A program made the translations under genes and the position numbers. The notes below the pieces were generated by a model. That model saw nothing but the letters and a program-made list of their open reading frames with translations. It searched no databases and was not told the DNA's origin. 64,000 nt of DNA from Marsupella aquatica (taxonomy: Eukaryota > Marchantiophyta), in the NCBI GenBank assembly GCA_973895155.1, contig OZ316897.1, forward strand, positions 20,398,001 to 20,462,000, read 5' to 3'. Positions 34,900 to 47,501 of the stretch are shown here, piece by piece (position 1 is the stretch's first letter; each line of letters starts with the position of its first letter).

Positions 34900-35568
34900 G
34901 AAACAGAGCGCGGGAGCAGAGCAGAGCAGAGTGGAAAGCTCCGAAGTCTAGTTTCTCTCGTTGTAATGTCGAGGCGGAGCGGTACCTCTCGTTCTGCTCT
35001 CTCCTCCTCCACTCTGTCTCTGCGAGCGCTCTCGTTTACTAGTCTATTGATTCGTTCGCTCTCTTTCCATCGTAGGTTGAAAGTCAGTCTCTGCGAGCGC
35101 TCGTTTTGATGCGTCTTTTGATTGAACTACCTTCGTGGGTTGAAGCATTTTGTAGAAGCTCCGCGCAGCAGTGTCAGGTCTGTTAATTTACGCTCTGTCT
35201 CGTAAGGTCAAGTTGTCGCACCTAGGTCGAAGCATTTTCTCAAGCTCTCGCGCGAAGAAATTTTAGCTTTAGCTCGCTACTACATTTGGTAAAGCTCAGC
35301 TTTACGAATACTCTGTCTGTGCTGGGGCTTTTCGAGCAGTCGGTGATCTTTGAATTTGACGTACTGAAGTTTCTGGAATGATGGCTCCTGCAGTTCGCTT
35401 GACCTCTCTGCCGCAATTGGGACTTCCGGTTATCATGGTCTAACAAGCAACTGAAGAAAATTTAGCTTCTCGCCCGGTTGCTGTCCTGTCCTGTCCTGTG
35501 CCGACGGACGGACAACATTTTTGTTAGGGAGAGCCCTTACTTCGCTCGGGAAATGTGAAAGAGCCGGA
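34900..35568 (+). promoter_or_regulatory. CAP-D2 upstream module, related to the RHD3 upstream module
   Basis: Blocks matching the RHD3 upstream region occur in the same order: GAAACAGAGCGCGGGAGCAG (34900), CTAGGTCGAAGCATTT (35222), TTTGACGTACTGAA (35355), AAGCAACTGAA (35446) and GACGGACAACA (35507). This copy has an extra internal duplication: TCTCTGCGAGCGCTC at about 35018 and 35088, each followed by a GGTTGAA end. This accounts for its greater length. It probably contains promoter and 5' untranslated sequence. Confidence 0.7.
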
Positions 35569-38500
35569 ATGGCGCCGAAATTTCGCGTTCCGAAATGCCT
35601 CGACGATTTGATGGAACTCCCCAACGACGATGAAGATGCTTTACACGCGCAGCTTGTAATTGACATTGACTCACTGGACGCCTCCGAGAGGCACCGAGTC
35701 ATCGCAGGTGAGAGCGTTGTGATTCCAGTTGCATTTGTTGAAGTTAATGACATTGTTCTGTGCCTGCTTCCCTCTTTGCCTTTGTGAGTTTCCTTCTCGC
35801 TTAGAGCGCTGTCGGTCCTGAATCCGTCAAGAATCGTTGCAGGTGTAGCGACCGAGCTTTCGGACAAGGAGGTCTTGTGTGTTCAGGAACAGTCTCTTTT
35901 CGATCGAGTCTATTCTCTAGTGAGGTGCGAACTTTCCAAATGGAGTTACCGGTGTTAGTCGTTTTCTTTGTGACTGAAATTTTATCCTATGTGCTTTTCA
36001 ATTCATCAGGCATTCACAACAGAATGTAATCAGTCTACGTGCGGCATCTGTCGTGGGACAGAATGAATAGATAAATGAACGCATATAAGAGTCCAAGGAT
36101 TCCCTTCAAAGGGACGACCGGCAGAGGGTAGAACAACGCTAAAAACCAAGAAACATGAAAACATGAAATACAGGACAAATCCATATTTGAGACTAACTCT
36201 CGAGGGATTTGGGATTGTATTTCTTCCACCCGGCCTGCCGGCGTCATATCGGCTTTTGCAGGGGATATGCTTACCTTGAGGTGTCTCAGAAAAGCATTTT
36301 GATCGACAGCCTGTGCACAAACTTCGTTCAGCTGAATGTGTCAGCATCTATTGTAGTGAGCTCTATCGACGACCCCAACGAAGACGTCGAAGATGTTGCT
36401 CTGCAATGTAGGGTGCATTGCAATGCTATTAAAATTTATGCCTACTTTCTGTCATGCATCCTTATCGCCGAAGAATCAGAATCCGAGTCGTCAGCTGGAA
36501 AGAGCTCTGGAAAGAGCGGAGGCTCCAAGGTCAGTTCAGAAACTTGTCATGGCAGAGACTTGACGTACAATATGATCAGCTGCTTCTCTTTCCGAACTTT
36601 CTTTGAGTGGCATTTTCTGGAATTTGCAAATAATATAGCTGATGGATGAAGAAATCAGCTTCCTCTATTAACGCCCTTTCCAAGCTACATCAGAATGCAG
36701 CCACCTTTTGCAGAATTCCTGCTATGTGGTTCTAAAATCGCTAGCCAACAAATTCAGTCAGATGCTTCTTACATTCGATGCCAAGATGATATCAGCGAGT
36801 GGCTTGTTTGCTAGGTCAATAATTATTGGTCATAAATGTAGAGTCGTCGTTCAGACCTCTGCCACAGGAGTGGCAGAGATCTGAACGAGGTTTGAAAGTG
36901 TCCTTCTTGGCGATCTCTGCCACTCCTGCGAACTATGAATTCATTGATTCGTTCACTCGCACATGTGGCTGGCTTTTTATTCATTAGGGTCGATCCCGGA
37001 AAAAGCATGTACCAGAGGACTGGGATTGGATTTCCCTCAGAACTCGTAGTCTTCGAGTACTAGCTGGAGCTTTGCAGAACGACCTTAAGAAGATTTTCGA
37101 ATCGCCTCAGCTTGATGAGAGCTTCATTGCCTTCCTCGCCAAGTGAGTATGCGAAACCTTAATTGTTGAACGTAATTGATCAATTATACCCCGAGCGTCA
37201 CCTGTCTTAAATTTTCTTCAGCTCATTCCATGTTTATTGGGCACGTTGCACGTCAGGGCAGCATTCAAAATGTTGGAGAATCGATCCCTTCTAGAGAAAG
37301 GCGAGAGTAAACAGCCTTTGTTCATTATTATCTCAGCATGCACCGTCCAGTACGGTTACGGAATATCGTCAGTTATGACTATCATCGACATGCTCCACAA
37401 GTTCGACCATCTGCCGGCACATATGGCAGACCTCGTGTCCTCTGCAGAAAATCAGTACAATGGTGGCAGTATCTTAGCTGTGGATCTGTTGAGAACAATT
37501 GGCAAAATTAACCCAGTGAATTTTGAACGAGACAACGCCGGGGCAGAAAGCGTGGGGTTGTTTCTGGAGGAACTAGCTGCTCGCCTTCCGAAAATCATGG
37601 TGACGAATTTGAGCGTACTTCTGTGCCATCTGGACGGAAAGTCATACAAAATGAGGAACTCACTCGTGAAAGTCATAGGGAGATTGCTTGTCGAAGCCAT
37701 CAAGAACGCGGATGGAACCAGCCCGAGTGACGTTACCCGCCTCGGCAACGAACAGCGCCTCCTCAACATTCTGATTGAGAGGAGTAGAGACATCTCTGCC
37801 CACACACGAAAGCACGTTCTTCAAACTTGGGCATATCTCTGTAAAGAACATGCAGTTCCAATCGGGCATTGGAACCTTGTGTCGGATCTAGCAGCTGGCC
37901 GCCTCGAAGACAATGCAGCCATCGTCCGGAAAAATGCTGTGCAGCTTCTTGGCACACTCTTGGAGTATAATCCCTTTGGTCCTTCCTTGCGAGCAGCAGC
38001 ATTTGAAGCTACGCATGAGAAATACAGTGAAAAGCTCTCAGATATGTCACCTCGGATTAATGCGGTTGGTGATGGTGAAGCGGCGGGCCAAAATCTTCAG
38101 GACATGGAGCTTGATTTTTCCGCTGAGCAGGAAACTGAACCAGCCTTGGATTCTTCTGAAGGTTCGCCATCAACTCCTGGCGGGAAAGAGGAGTGTTCCC
38201 AGCCTGGAAGCAATAGTCCTCAAACACAACAACCTGCCCCACGTCCTCAATTCTCACCGGAAATTGGTGGATTGGAACATACTCGTGCATTGGTGGCTTC
38301 GCTAGAATCAGCTCTCCGCTTCTCCAAATGTGTTGGGTCTACTATGAACACCCTCTCTCAGCTTCTTGCGTCATCGACTATTGGCGACGTCGAGAGTACA
38401 ATTCAGCTTCTTATCCTATGCAAGAAGTTTGAAGTCGACGGCTCTGGACCTTGTCTTCGAAAGACTCTCCCTCTTGTGAGCTCTCTTTCTCTTCTACCTA

Positions 38501-41500
38501 ATGGCAGTAAGGATATTGGTGACAGCCTACATTTTGAAATCGACGTGAATCATTCTGGAATGATAACACCGGTATTTGATATAGTTGATTTGCACCAACT
38601 TAGCTGTGGTATTTTATTTTTGAGCGTAGCTACGATATGAACAGCTTCTTTTTGCTGTCAAGGCAGGTATTCTCTCACGAGGACGGCATAAAATCTGCAG
38701 TCAAGGAAGCCTTCAAAACCTTGTATCTCAACGGCACACCATCTGAAGTGGCCTCGAATCTTATTAATCTGACTCTGGAGGCTAGTCTTGGAGACCTTGC
38801 ATCCATTGAAGAGCTTGTTAGTACAAGCATGTCCAAAAGAGAGATTTCGGCTGGCACGGTACATATTCACTTGAGCCTTTCCGAGAATTCAAATTATTTA
38901 CAAACTTGATGATGGCTCCAAACGGAAAGAACAAACAGAGAGTGTCGCTCTCTAATCGTCTCGTTGACATTATGGCTTGCAGGTGTCTTCATTGTGGGAC
39001 TTCTTCACCTTTAATGCCCAAGGAAGTAGCGCAGATCAAAGTCGAGCAGCATTGACAGTTTTGTGCATGGCTGCAAAGTCCACTCCACAGATTTTGAGTA
39101 CTCACTTGCAGAATATTCTGGACATTGGCTTTGGCCGCTGGGCCAAGGATGATGTGCTGTTGGCAAGGAGCGCTTGTATTGCCCTCCAACGTCTTCCCGT
39201 AAATGATCGAGCAGGTTTCAGACGCAGCCACAAAATATTCAGCATTTTGTCGAGTCTGATTGTCAGGCCTGGACTGTCAGAAGCTTGCTGGTATTCTGCC
39301 TCAGAGCAGGCTATAAAGGCTATCTATGCGTTGCACCCTGCGCCTGAGAGCTTTTCGTCCCGGCTTTTAGTGAATCTTGCTCAATCTGTTTTCGCAAGTT
39401 CGCAGAGGTCTGCCGGCTCTGGCTTGGGTACCGAAGACGGAGATACTGGCCAACCATGTTATGACTTCTCCTCTGTTTCGGCGGTTGCTGCCAGTCGGTT
39501 TCTCTTTGCCGTAGCCCACGTTGCTCTCACGCATCTTGTTTACATAGAGTCATGCGTGAAATTAGTTCGCAAACAGCGGAATGACAAAGATAAGATAGCT
39601 GTCAATCGTGCAGCCGAGGACTCACTTGCCGATGTTGGCGTCGCTGCTTCCAAGGTATAGAACCCGGCAAGGTCTTCATATTTAGATACCATTCTCGTTA
39701 CCAATGGTTTGGCTGTATTAATTCGTCCCTTTCACATATAGTTGTCTGTGGAGATGTGGTCAGGCAATGGCGGGTTGACATTGATGTATGTCTTCGATCC
39801 TCACGATTGCGTTTGACTGTTTGCTTTGATCAGGATGAAGACATCGCTGCAGAATTGGGGCTAGCTGCATCTGAGGATGCAACGCTCGATGACTTAGCAG
39901 AGCAAGCAGAGACGCAAATTATAAGTGGTGACATGGCACAAACGTTTCCTGTGTGTGCAATCGCTCCTGTGGTTTCCATACTTTGTTCAAATTTTACACT
40001 GATGCAACAGGTAAGGACTGATTCCACCCAATGCCTTGTACTGAATCGCCCTCGTTATCTCCATGTTAAGTTTGGATGTTCATGCTCTGAACCAGCTGGT
40101 GTCCAAACAATTAGATTGATCCTTATAGGAGAGAAAATTAGGAGTTGTCATTCCTCGGTCTTGTGATCATGTTAACCCTCTTTCCCACGTTGATAATGAT
40201 TCTTCAGTTCCAGGAACACCATTTGGAGTTCTGAATGCCGTGAATTGCTTTAGCTCGTGCTTTAATGATTGGATATTTGTAGTTTTTAGTTTTTGGTTCC
40301 GTATTTGTTTCCCTAATTATCAATTTCGATTGCTACCTTCGACATGGGATGGTGCTACTATCGTCAATCTTCTACTCACAGAAAGCTCGTGGAGGTAAGC
40401 CTATGCTTATTGATATTAAGCTTCTTATTTCTCCAGCTTAATCTATCGATCACTGACCCGCTTGTTTTGTGCTTGTAGAATCAACATTTACGGTCATCTG
40501 CGTTGCTCGCTCTGTGCAAGTTGATGGTGATTGATGCAAATTTTTGGTGAGCAACGCACTCTGTAGATAGGCCGCTCAAAGTTCGATTATAATTCATATA
40601 GGCATGTAACTCCTGATTTATTTGACACACAGCGTTCCATTCACCCGCTTCAACGTGGTGCAATTGTTGTAAACCGATATGAACAAGTTGTCAGAGCATC
40701 ATATTGGACACTGTTTTAACATTCTTGTCACTGGCTGCGCCAGTGAAAAACATTTGCAACTCCTTTTTACGGTTGCTCAGAATTCACTCGAAGATTCTGT
40801 TCGCTCCAATTGTGTGGTTGCTCTCGGTGATCTTGCACTTAGGTTCCCAAATCTTGTGGAACCTTGGATGGAATCCATGTATGCTCGAGTTCATGATAAA
40901 TCGTCAGCAGTACGCAAGAACACAGTCCTTGTACTCAGTCATCTCATTCTCAATGATTTGATCAAGGTTGGAATCTCTTCCCGTACCTTACACATAAGTG
41001 ATGAAGTCATCTGTCCATTGCACGATCTTGATAGCATTTACAACGAATAAGTTCTTGTTGTGACGTCTACGCGATCTGCTTCTGTTGGTATTGGTGTAGG
41101 TGAAAGGTTACATCAGTGAGATGGCGATGCACGTAGAGGATGAAGATTCTCGAATCTCAGATTTAGTGAAGCTGTTCTTCCATGAGCTATCTAAGAAGGG
41201 TTTGTTCCAATTTTCTCTTGTCCACATAGAGTGCCAAAACGTCTTTTTAGCGTTTGCCATCGTTTCCGATTATAATCATGTATTTGCCATAATTCCATGT
41301 AAAGAGGCCGCTCATAGTGTGGTCTGTCCCCCTGGGTTCCTGAGAAGGACCGGAATCTGTCCCCCAAGTGAAGTATAATGCTTGTGATGCAGGTAACAAC
41401 CCCATAAATAATCTACTTCCTGACATTGTGAGCCGCCTATCCGGCCATCCTGCTCTTCCTCAAGAACAATTCAACCTAGTAATGGAATTCCTGATTAGTA

Positions 41501-44500
41501 CAATAAAGAAGGTATGTTCCATCCAGTTCGAACCACTGTCAGATTCGTGACCCTCGGTAGATTGAGGCGTTTTATAAGCACTTTCAGGTGGGCAAAGGCT
41601 GTCACTGCATGTCATTCGCACGCACATAGTTCAACTTATTTCTCATTAAGAAGTTCCGAATGCACTTTGCTACCTTCCGCACTATCATCTGGAGCAACAG
41701 TTTCTATTTCAGAATCCTCGTACTCAGCATTGGTTTCGGATATGTGTAACAGAGCAAGCAAATGGAGGGACTCATCGAAAAGTTTTGCAATCGCTTCTTA
41801 GGAACTTCCGGTACGTCTCATGTCCCGACTACATTGTTTCTAATTGTCGTACGTCGGCGGAAATGTCCTAATGCTGGTGATATGGTCGTTGAGATGAACA
41901 ACGAAGGTTCAGGTCCTCTCATTTGATTTAAGAATTCTATGAGGTATTTGAGTTAGATCTAACGTCAGTGAATATCGATGGTAACTGCAGACAAGCTGTG
42001 TCGTGACAAGTGGTTTGTAATTAAGAGCAAACTGTAATTGAGGGCAAACCAAATGACGATTCCTCTAATTGCCTTGGCCTGTCCCATGGATGTGCTTCAG
42101 AATAGGAAAACTTACGTCCATATAATATCACATGCGTTGAAGTTGTCTTTGCATGTTCTACTCGCTTGGGACTAGGCTGCAAATTCTAATTTATATATAG
42201 GAGATTATTGACTTTGAATTCAAAGTCGTTTAGGCAACCAATCCAGACCAGGAATTTATGGTGCGATGCTGTCAACGCAGAGACAAGACAATGGCAGGAT
42301 ATTGCGTACTGCCTCTGTCAATTAAGTTATCCGCTGAGTTGCGTGAAAAAACTAGCAGACAACTTCAAACTATATCAACATGCTCTTGGGGATATTGGAG
42401 TGGTTGGTCATTTCAAGTCATTGATTGCAAAGGTTCTGTTCTACTTCCCTTGCAATTTGCAGTTCAATTTGCTTTCCACCGAATGGACATGGCTAGCGTG
42501 CTTCAAGTGTCAGCTGCACTAATACCTATTGACAATTTCCTGAAACTCATTTCATCGGCCATATTTGGTGTGAGACCGAGCGTGCGTCAAGCGAATGAGC
42601 ACACGTCATCTTCAGTCTTTCAAACTCAAACCGAGTACCTGTTAGAATAAAATGCTGGACTGACAGTGAAGCCCTTCCATGCAGACAAGGAAACTTGCGG
42701 CAGCAGATGTCAAGCTTTTGTTAGACGAAATTGAAGAAAAGATTATAAATTGCCACAATGAGAAGAGGGAACAGGAAGAAGCTATGAAAAAAGCTCAGGA
42801 GCATCATTTGTGGCAGAAGGAACAGCAAGAAGCTCTGCTAGCTCAATCCCTTGGCGAATTGAACCTTGGCAGGCCTGCTTCTGAAGGTGCCGAATTGGAG
42901 ACACAGACTGACGAGGAAGTTAGTGTTCTGGACGTGGAACAACGGGAGGCCACAAATATGGAGACACCAACCATTGTTGCTGGAACACAGGAACCAACCG
43001 AACAAAATGCTTCAATTGGGATTCAAAACAACGATGTGGAAGGAGACGATGACCATCCTACAGGTGCCGAATTGGAGACTCAGACTGAAGAGGAAGCTAG
43101 TGTTGTGGACCTCCAACAAACGGAGTCCACAATTATGGAGACAGCTACCATGTTTGGTGTGAAACAGGAACCAATTGAACGAAATGCTTCAATTGGGATT
43201 CAAAACAACGATTCGGAAGGAGACGATGACTGTCATACAGGTACCGTAAAATTCTGGCACAATGGACGCTTGGAAACATTCCTTTGACAGCATGAATTAT
43301 GAATTGGATACGTTCGTTCTCAATCCGACTCGATATCTGGCCGACTGAAAGTCGGCGGTATCAAGGCACAGCTCACCCCGTAGTTTAGTGAAATATAGTG
43401 TTTCCTCTCGGTTTTTCGCATCCTGAAACAGACCTTAAGGAATCTCCGGAAGACCTTTCTCACAACACCACATGGTCTTCCTGTGGGATTTAGGGAGGCT
43501 TTCTTATGTCGTAGGTTGTAGAGCTGAGTTTCTCCCCAACCCCACCCCCTATCGCCCTGGGGCCTTTTCCCCCAAAAATATGAGGAACAATGTGAACAAA
43601 TATTAGTGACATCTAGATCTTCAACCGGACATTGGACCCAACGAACTCTATTAGGCCATCCTGGAGCCAGCAAAGACTATAGTAAACTTTACAGTGTCTA
43701 ATTATCCGCGTCTGTGTGCAGAAATTGATGCAACCACGTCCATATCAGTCGAAGCTGAACGGGAAGCGGGTTGTGGTGTTGAGCAAATTGTAGATGAAAT
43801 TGGGAACAGGGTAGCACAAAACGTGGGTGAAAATGTTGAGTATGGAGACTCCGGAGAAGTACACGAAACAGATTCAACGATTTCTAAGGGTCGGAGTCTG
43901 TTACTTGCCCAGGGGTTCAGTGCTATGAGGATAACTGAAATAGACAGCCCTGAAGAGGATACCGGTGGAACTCAACCATATCCTTATATGGATCTCGACT
44001 TGGAGAGTGCATCGACGCAGAATCCGCCTGAGTCCGCAAGTAGTGACGTAAAACAAGAGAGAGATCCAGAGAACGATGGAATACAGTGCAATTTCAAGGA
44101 AAATCCTTATGCAGGAGGTTACACAAGTGACCACAGCCAGATGACGAGCAGCCCCTTCATCCCAGCTCCACCGTCCCTGGAATCACCGCAGGCTGCCAGG
44201 ACGAGCACGCGTCGAAGACTACGAAAGGTGGGTAAAGTGATGAAGTGACATTAATGTTGATTTTTTCAAACCTCCCGTCCTGTATCCAAACCGACAATAA
44301 TCTGTCAATATTTCATTCACCTCCAGCTCCTTCTCTGAAATCTTGAGTGTATCTGTGCAGTTTTCGTCGGCTCCAACTCAATTTGTTTCAAATTTCACTT
44401 CATTCGTCTGCTCCTCCGCAAGTAACTTTTACAACTCTTGTGTCATGGACGATGCGCTGACCATGCCAATTCGAATTGTTTGTTAACCAGGTTGGTGTCT

Positions 44501-44610
44501 CTGCGAAAACAAGGAAATCGTTTCCTGCGGTTAAAGAAGAACGTGCTCCTCTACATGAACGAATTTCTGGCCAATCCAGAGTCCTTCGACCCCACAACGA
44601 GAAGGATTAG
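35569..44610 (+). CDS. CAP-D2: Condensin complex subunit 1 (CAP-D2)
   Basis: Seventeen predicted exons: 35569-35707, 35843-35924, 36262-36529, 36988-37142, 37257-38475, 38667-38858, 38983-39654, 39834-40010, 40479-40546, 40744-40966, 41100-41199, 41393-41511, 41753-41810, 42281-42432, 42685-43240, 43722-44227, 44491-44610. All joins keep frame, giving about 1601 residues. CAP-D2 is the HEAT-repeat regulatory subunit of condensin I and binds chromosomal DNA in mitosis. Family landmarks occur in order: LSDKEVLCVQEQSLFDRVYS, SALWDFF-like SSLWDFFTFNAQG, SEQAIKAIYALHP, FAVAHVALTHLVYIESC, LGLAASEDA, QLLFTVAQN, RSNCVVALGDLALRFPNL, NTVLVLSHLILND, KGYISEMA, FFHELSKKG. The C-terminal tail (exons 15-17) is acidic, longer than in Arabidopsis, and contains a duplicated 59-residue unit. 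Exons 13 and 17 are the least certain. Confidence 0.95.
36848..36887. repeat. Hairpin in a CAP-D2 intron
   Basis: CGTTCAGACCTCTGCCAC and TGGCAGAGATCTGAACG form a stem of about 17 bp with one mismatch and a loop of about five bases, inside the intron between exons 3 and 4. A third partial copy, GATCTCTGCCACTCCTGCGAAC, follows at 36914. Confidence 0.85.
42886..43239 (+). repeat. Duplicated 177-bp coding unit in CAP-D2 exon 15
   Basis: Two adjacent units (42886-43062 and 43063-43239) each encode about 59 residues with GAELETQT(D/E)EE, METxT, QEP and NASIGIQNND then EGDDD. The length is an exact multiple of three, so the frame is kept. The second unit ends at ACAG|GTACCG, the predicted splice donor; the first ends at the almost identical ACAG|GTGCCG, read through into unit 2. 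Confidence 0.93.
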
Positions 44611-46112
44611 ATGTAGAATAGTTCAAGTAGCTGGGAGATCACGCTCATATTTGCCACTTTCACACACGCAGCGCTTCAAAGGCAAAGAAGTCATGCTGAT
44701 GTGCACCTTTTATAAAACCTCAAGGCCTTCAGACAAGCCCTGATTAACTGTAGGTCCAGCAAATGTTGCACGCGTACTCCAAAGTGGGAAACGTCCGGGA
44801 TCTTTAGCCCTGAGAAGTGCAGTTTCTGAATTTTTTGAATGTACATCTTTTGAGTCTGTCGCGACCAACAAATCCACCAGGGCTTGTAGAAGTAATTTGG
44901 AGTAGGGCAGGAGCTTTTCAATTTCTCCTAATGAGTGAGCTGATGTCACTCACAACTTGGGAAAGTCGTTCAGCAGGTGTAATTTGGAAAAGATTTCGTG
45001 GTCAGTGGATTACCAAGGTGTCCGTGTCTTCGAGTCTCAGAGAAAGGCATCGGCTCATTCGTTCCTTAGAGCCTTAGAGAAAGACATGGCCTGACTGGTC
45101 GTTGGCAACTCCTGGAGGGGTCACAAATCACATCGCTCGAATGTCACGATATATGCTTCTTACGGTATATGCGACCTGCTAGATATGGGAAATCCAGTCT
45201 TGAACCGTTTGTATTGTCCCAGCCCACTGTATATCGCCAACCCTCCTCGAGCATGGGAACACCATTTCTCTCCGCAGATCAATCAATTTCTCTACTCGGA
45301 TTCATAAACGTACTCTTCTTAAATCATCTACCACAGAAGGCACTTCTCTCATCACTAGGCTGGCTAGAATTTTCGTCATCAGCTAAATCATCGAAACATG
45401 GCATTTTCATATTCGTATCCAGTCAGTGTCCGATTTCCGTCGGCTGCAAAACCCTACAAAGAACTCCTCCCTGACCCATTCTTTTCATTTCGTCAGCAAT
45501 TTTCGAGCGGAGTTGTTATTGACTGTTGTTGTGAACTTCCAAATATCCCTGTGAGTTCCCTCTAGTGCTGTGAATCTTGTCTGTGGTGGATTCTGAGAAC
45601 TCCTTCGTTGGTTTACTCTTGCACTCATTGACGCGGGGATGATGACTGAGAACCGAGAAGGAAGAGGGCGAGAAAGAACGAGAGCGATGAGCTGCACTGG
45701 CATGATGACTGTGGGCGAGCTGAGACCGAGAAAGGGTGCGAGAAAGAACGAGAACTCTGAGGGATTGAAGGAATAGCTGAGCACGGAACTGATTCAACGG
45801 GTTCAGTGGTTGTTCCACTAGAATGTAGAGTTCAAATCAGGAGAAGGGCCCTCAGGTTGGATGAAGAGATGAATCTGAATACAAAGCACGTACATGTGTG
45901 TGCGGTCGAAACATAGTCGAAATTGGAGAGCTCAGTCTATTGTTAACTAGCAAAGTGATGCGTATTATTTTCTGAGCTCAATGCTAACTATCTCTACGAA
46001 GACAGATCGCGCATATATGCTCTCTGCTGCGAAATACTTCTGCTAAATAATAAAATGCGTGGAATGACTTGACCACTGTTTCCTATTTAAGCTGCTTCTC
46101 AATGCATTTAGA
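44611..46112. other. Intergenic between CAP-D2 and the first ferritin-like gene
   Basis: About 1.5 kb with no recognisable coding region; it includes the CAP-D2 3' untranslated region. Short open frames on both strands resemble nothing known. Confidence 0.45.
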
Positions 46113-46261
46113 TCCGATTTAGATATCAGCTGAAGCTCTCGTGGTCTGCATTAGTTCATGTAAACACAACTTTCTCAATGGCCGGTTATATGACAGCATC
46201 TTAAATTCATATCTCAATATCTTAGCTTGATATCTCACTATATGATTGGCTTAACGCACGA

Positions 46262-47320
46262 TCAAGTACTGCCTAGAGCAACTCCTGCCGGCTGCAACAG
46301 GAGAAATAAAGGCCCCGCCAGCACAGAATCCTCCGTGGGCGCTCCTTCTTGGTCCGCAATGATGGCGATTATGATTCCCTTATTCTCAAATACCTCCGGT
46401 ATCACCACCGAGCTGGTCGACTGATCGAATGGCACGCTGATGCTCTTCACCCCGTGGAAGAAGACTGCATAGTACTTCGCATCCGGGTTGAAGGAAGGCA
46501 CATGCGATGGGCTCTTGTACGTGAATGTCATTGTGGAACCAGGGACCAAGACCTTGTTGCTGTTAGCCAGCTGAGGAAGATTCTGTCGCGGACTGGGATA
46601 CAACGGATTCGCTGCGGGACACGACCCGGGGACGACGAATTGGTTGGTAACCTCTAGGATCTGATTCACGTACGGGTAGACGGTGTCGGCTGGGCCGGAG
46701 AAAGGATTATCACTCCAGACATCGATCAGGCCCCATGCCAGATGCCGGGATTCCACCTCCCCGAGGCTCACAATGGCGGCCTTCGTGGGGTTCAACTTCG
46801 CCTGCAGGATAAGGGCTGAGAGGAACGCCATGCTCACGACCTCGACCACGGTTTGGGTCACGAGGTACGTCGTGACATCGGTTCCGAAGGCGTAGTTGTA
46901 CTTGCAGGGCCCGGGCTTCAAAGAGGTGCTCGAGATTGAATCCTGGAAGATGAGGAGGTGGCCGGCCTCGTTGTCTCGGATCTCCGCGATGCGCTCAAAC
47001 GTCGTGGGCTTGAAACCGGCATTCGTGAAGTCGGACGCCGTGAAGGTTTCCACTCCCTGCTGGTAGAAGTTGAACACAATCCACTCTGCGCTGAGAAGGT
47101 TTTGGAACAAGAGATCGTCCGCGCCTGGTGGGCCGAAGGCCGTTGGGGAAATGGGCTCGCTATTGTTGGCAGGGAATGGGGGAGCGGTGCCATTGTAGGT
47201 GCTGTAGACAGTGCTCTCGCCGGGAATGAATCCGGGTGCGTTCGCAAGTGAGCTTGGTACCAAATAGACCATCAGCAGAGCTAAGGTAGCCACCACAGCC
47301 GCGCGCTCGAAAGATGCCAT
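46262..47320 (-). CDS. Secreted ferritin-like protein, LsdA-type, copy A
   Basis: 352 residues, intronless. Residues 1-26 form a signal peptide (hydrophobic VVATLALLMVYLVPSSLA). A four-helix ferritin-like domain (about 65-230) carries a plausible di-iron ligand set: Glu79, Glu118-x-x-His121, Glu160 and Glu190-x-x-His193. After PGSCP a C-terminal beta-rich domain (about 245-345) ends with EDSVLAGPL. This two-part layout with PGSCPxxNP resembles, from memory, fungal late-sexual-development (LsdA) proteins more than plant PCC13-62 desiccation proteins, though both belong to the Ferritin_2 group. It is a tandem paralogue of the gene at 51800-52852, with related flanks. Function is unknown; secretion and metal binding are inferred. 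Confidence 0.9.
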   Translation of the reverse strand: MASFERAAVVATLALLMVYLVPSSLANAPGFIPGESTVYSTYNGTAPPFPANNSEPISPTAFGPPGADDLLFQNLLSAEWIVFNFYQQGVETFTASDFTNAGFKPTTFERIAEIRDNEAGHLLIFQDSISSTSLKPGPCKYNYAFGTDVTTYLVTQTVVEVVSMAFLSALILQAKLNPTKAAIVSLGEVESRHLAWGLIDVWSDNPFSGPADTVYPYVNQILEVTNQFVVPGSCPAANPLYPSPRQNLPQLANSNKVLVPGSTMTFTYKSPSHVPSFNPDAKYYAVFFHGVKSISVPFDQSTSSVVIPEVFENKGIIIAIIADQEGAPTEDSVLAGPLFLLLQPAGVALGST

Positions 47321-47442
47321 CGAGATCTATCTTAAAGAAAATTGTCCGAGCTCGACAAGCAGGGAATGTTTTGAGATGGGATAACGTCAGAGATCCGCAA
47401 AGAACAATGTGACTGATACTATGAATCGGACGATGAGTTGAA

Positions 47443-47448
47443 TTTATA
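47443..47448 (-). promoter_or_regulatory. TATA box of ferritin-like copy A
   Basis: TATAAA on the minus strand about 125 bp upstream of the start codon, in the context CTATAAATTCAA. The same box, at a similar distance (about 133 bp), is kept in the diverged upstream region of copy B. Confidence 0.65.
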
Positions 47449-47493
47449 GTATTTGTGTTCTGTAAAGCTGACTACTCTAAGGAGGTGATGCGG

Positions 47494-47501
47494 GACGTGG
47501 G
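47494..47501 (-). promoter_or_regulatory. ACGT-core (ABRE-like) element, copy A
   Basis: CCCACGTC on the minus strand (GACGTGGG on plus), about 175 bp upstream of the start codon. An identical octamer sits at the matching place before copy B, next to the shared AGGAGGTGATG word. ACGT-core elements bind bZIP factors, including abscisic-acid responsive ones. The function here is inferred. Confidence 0.45.
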
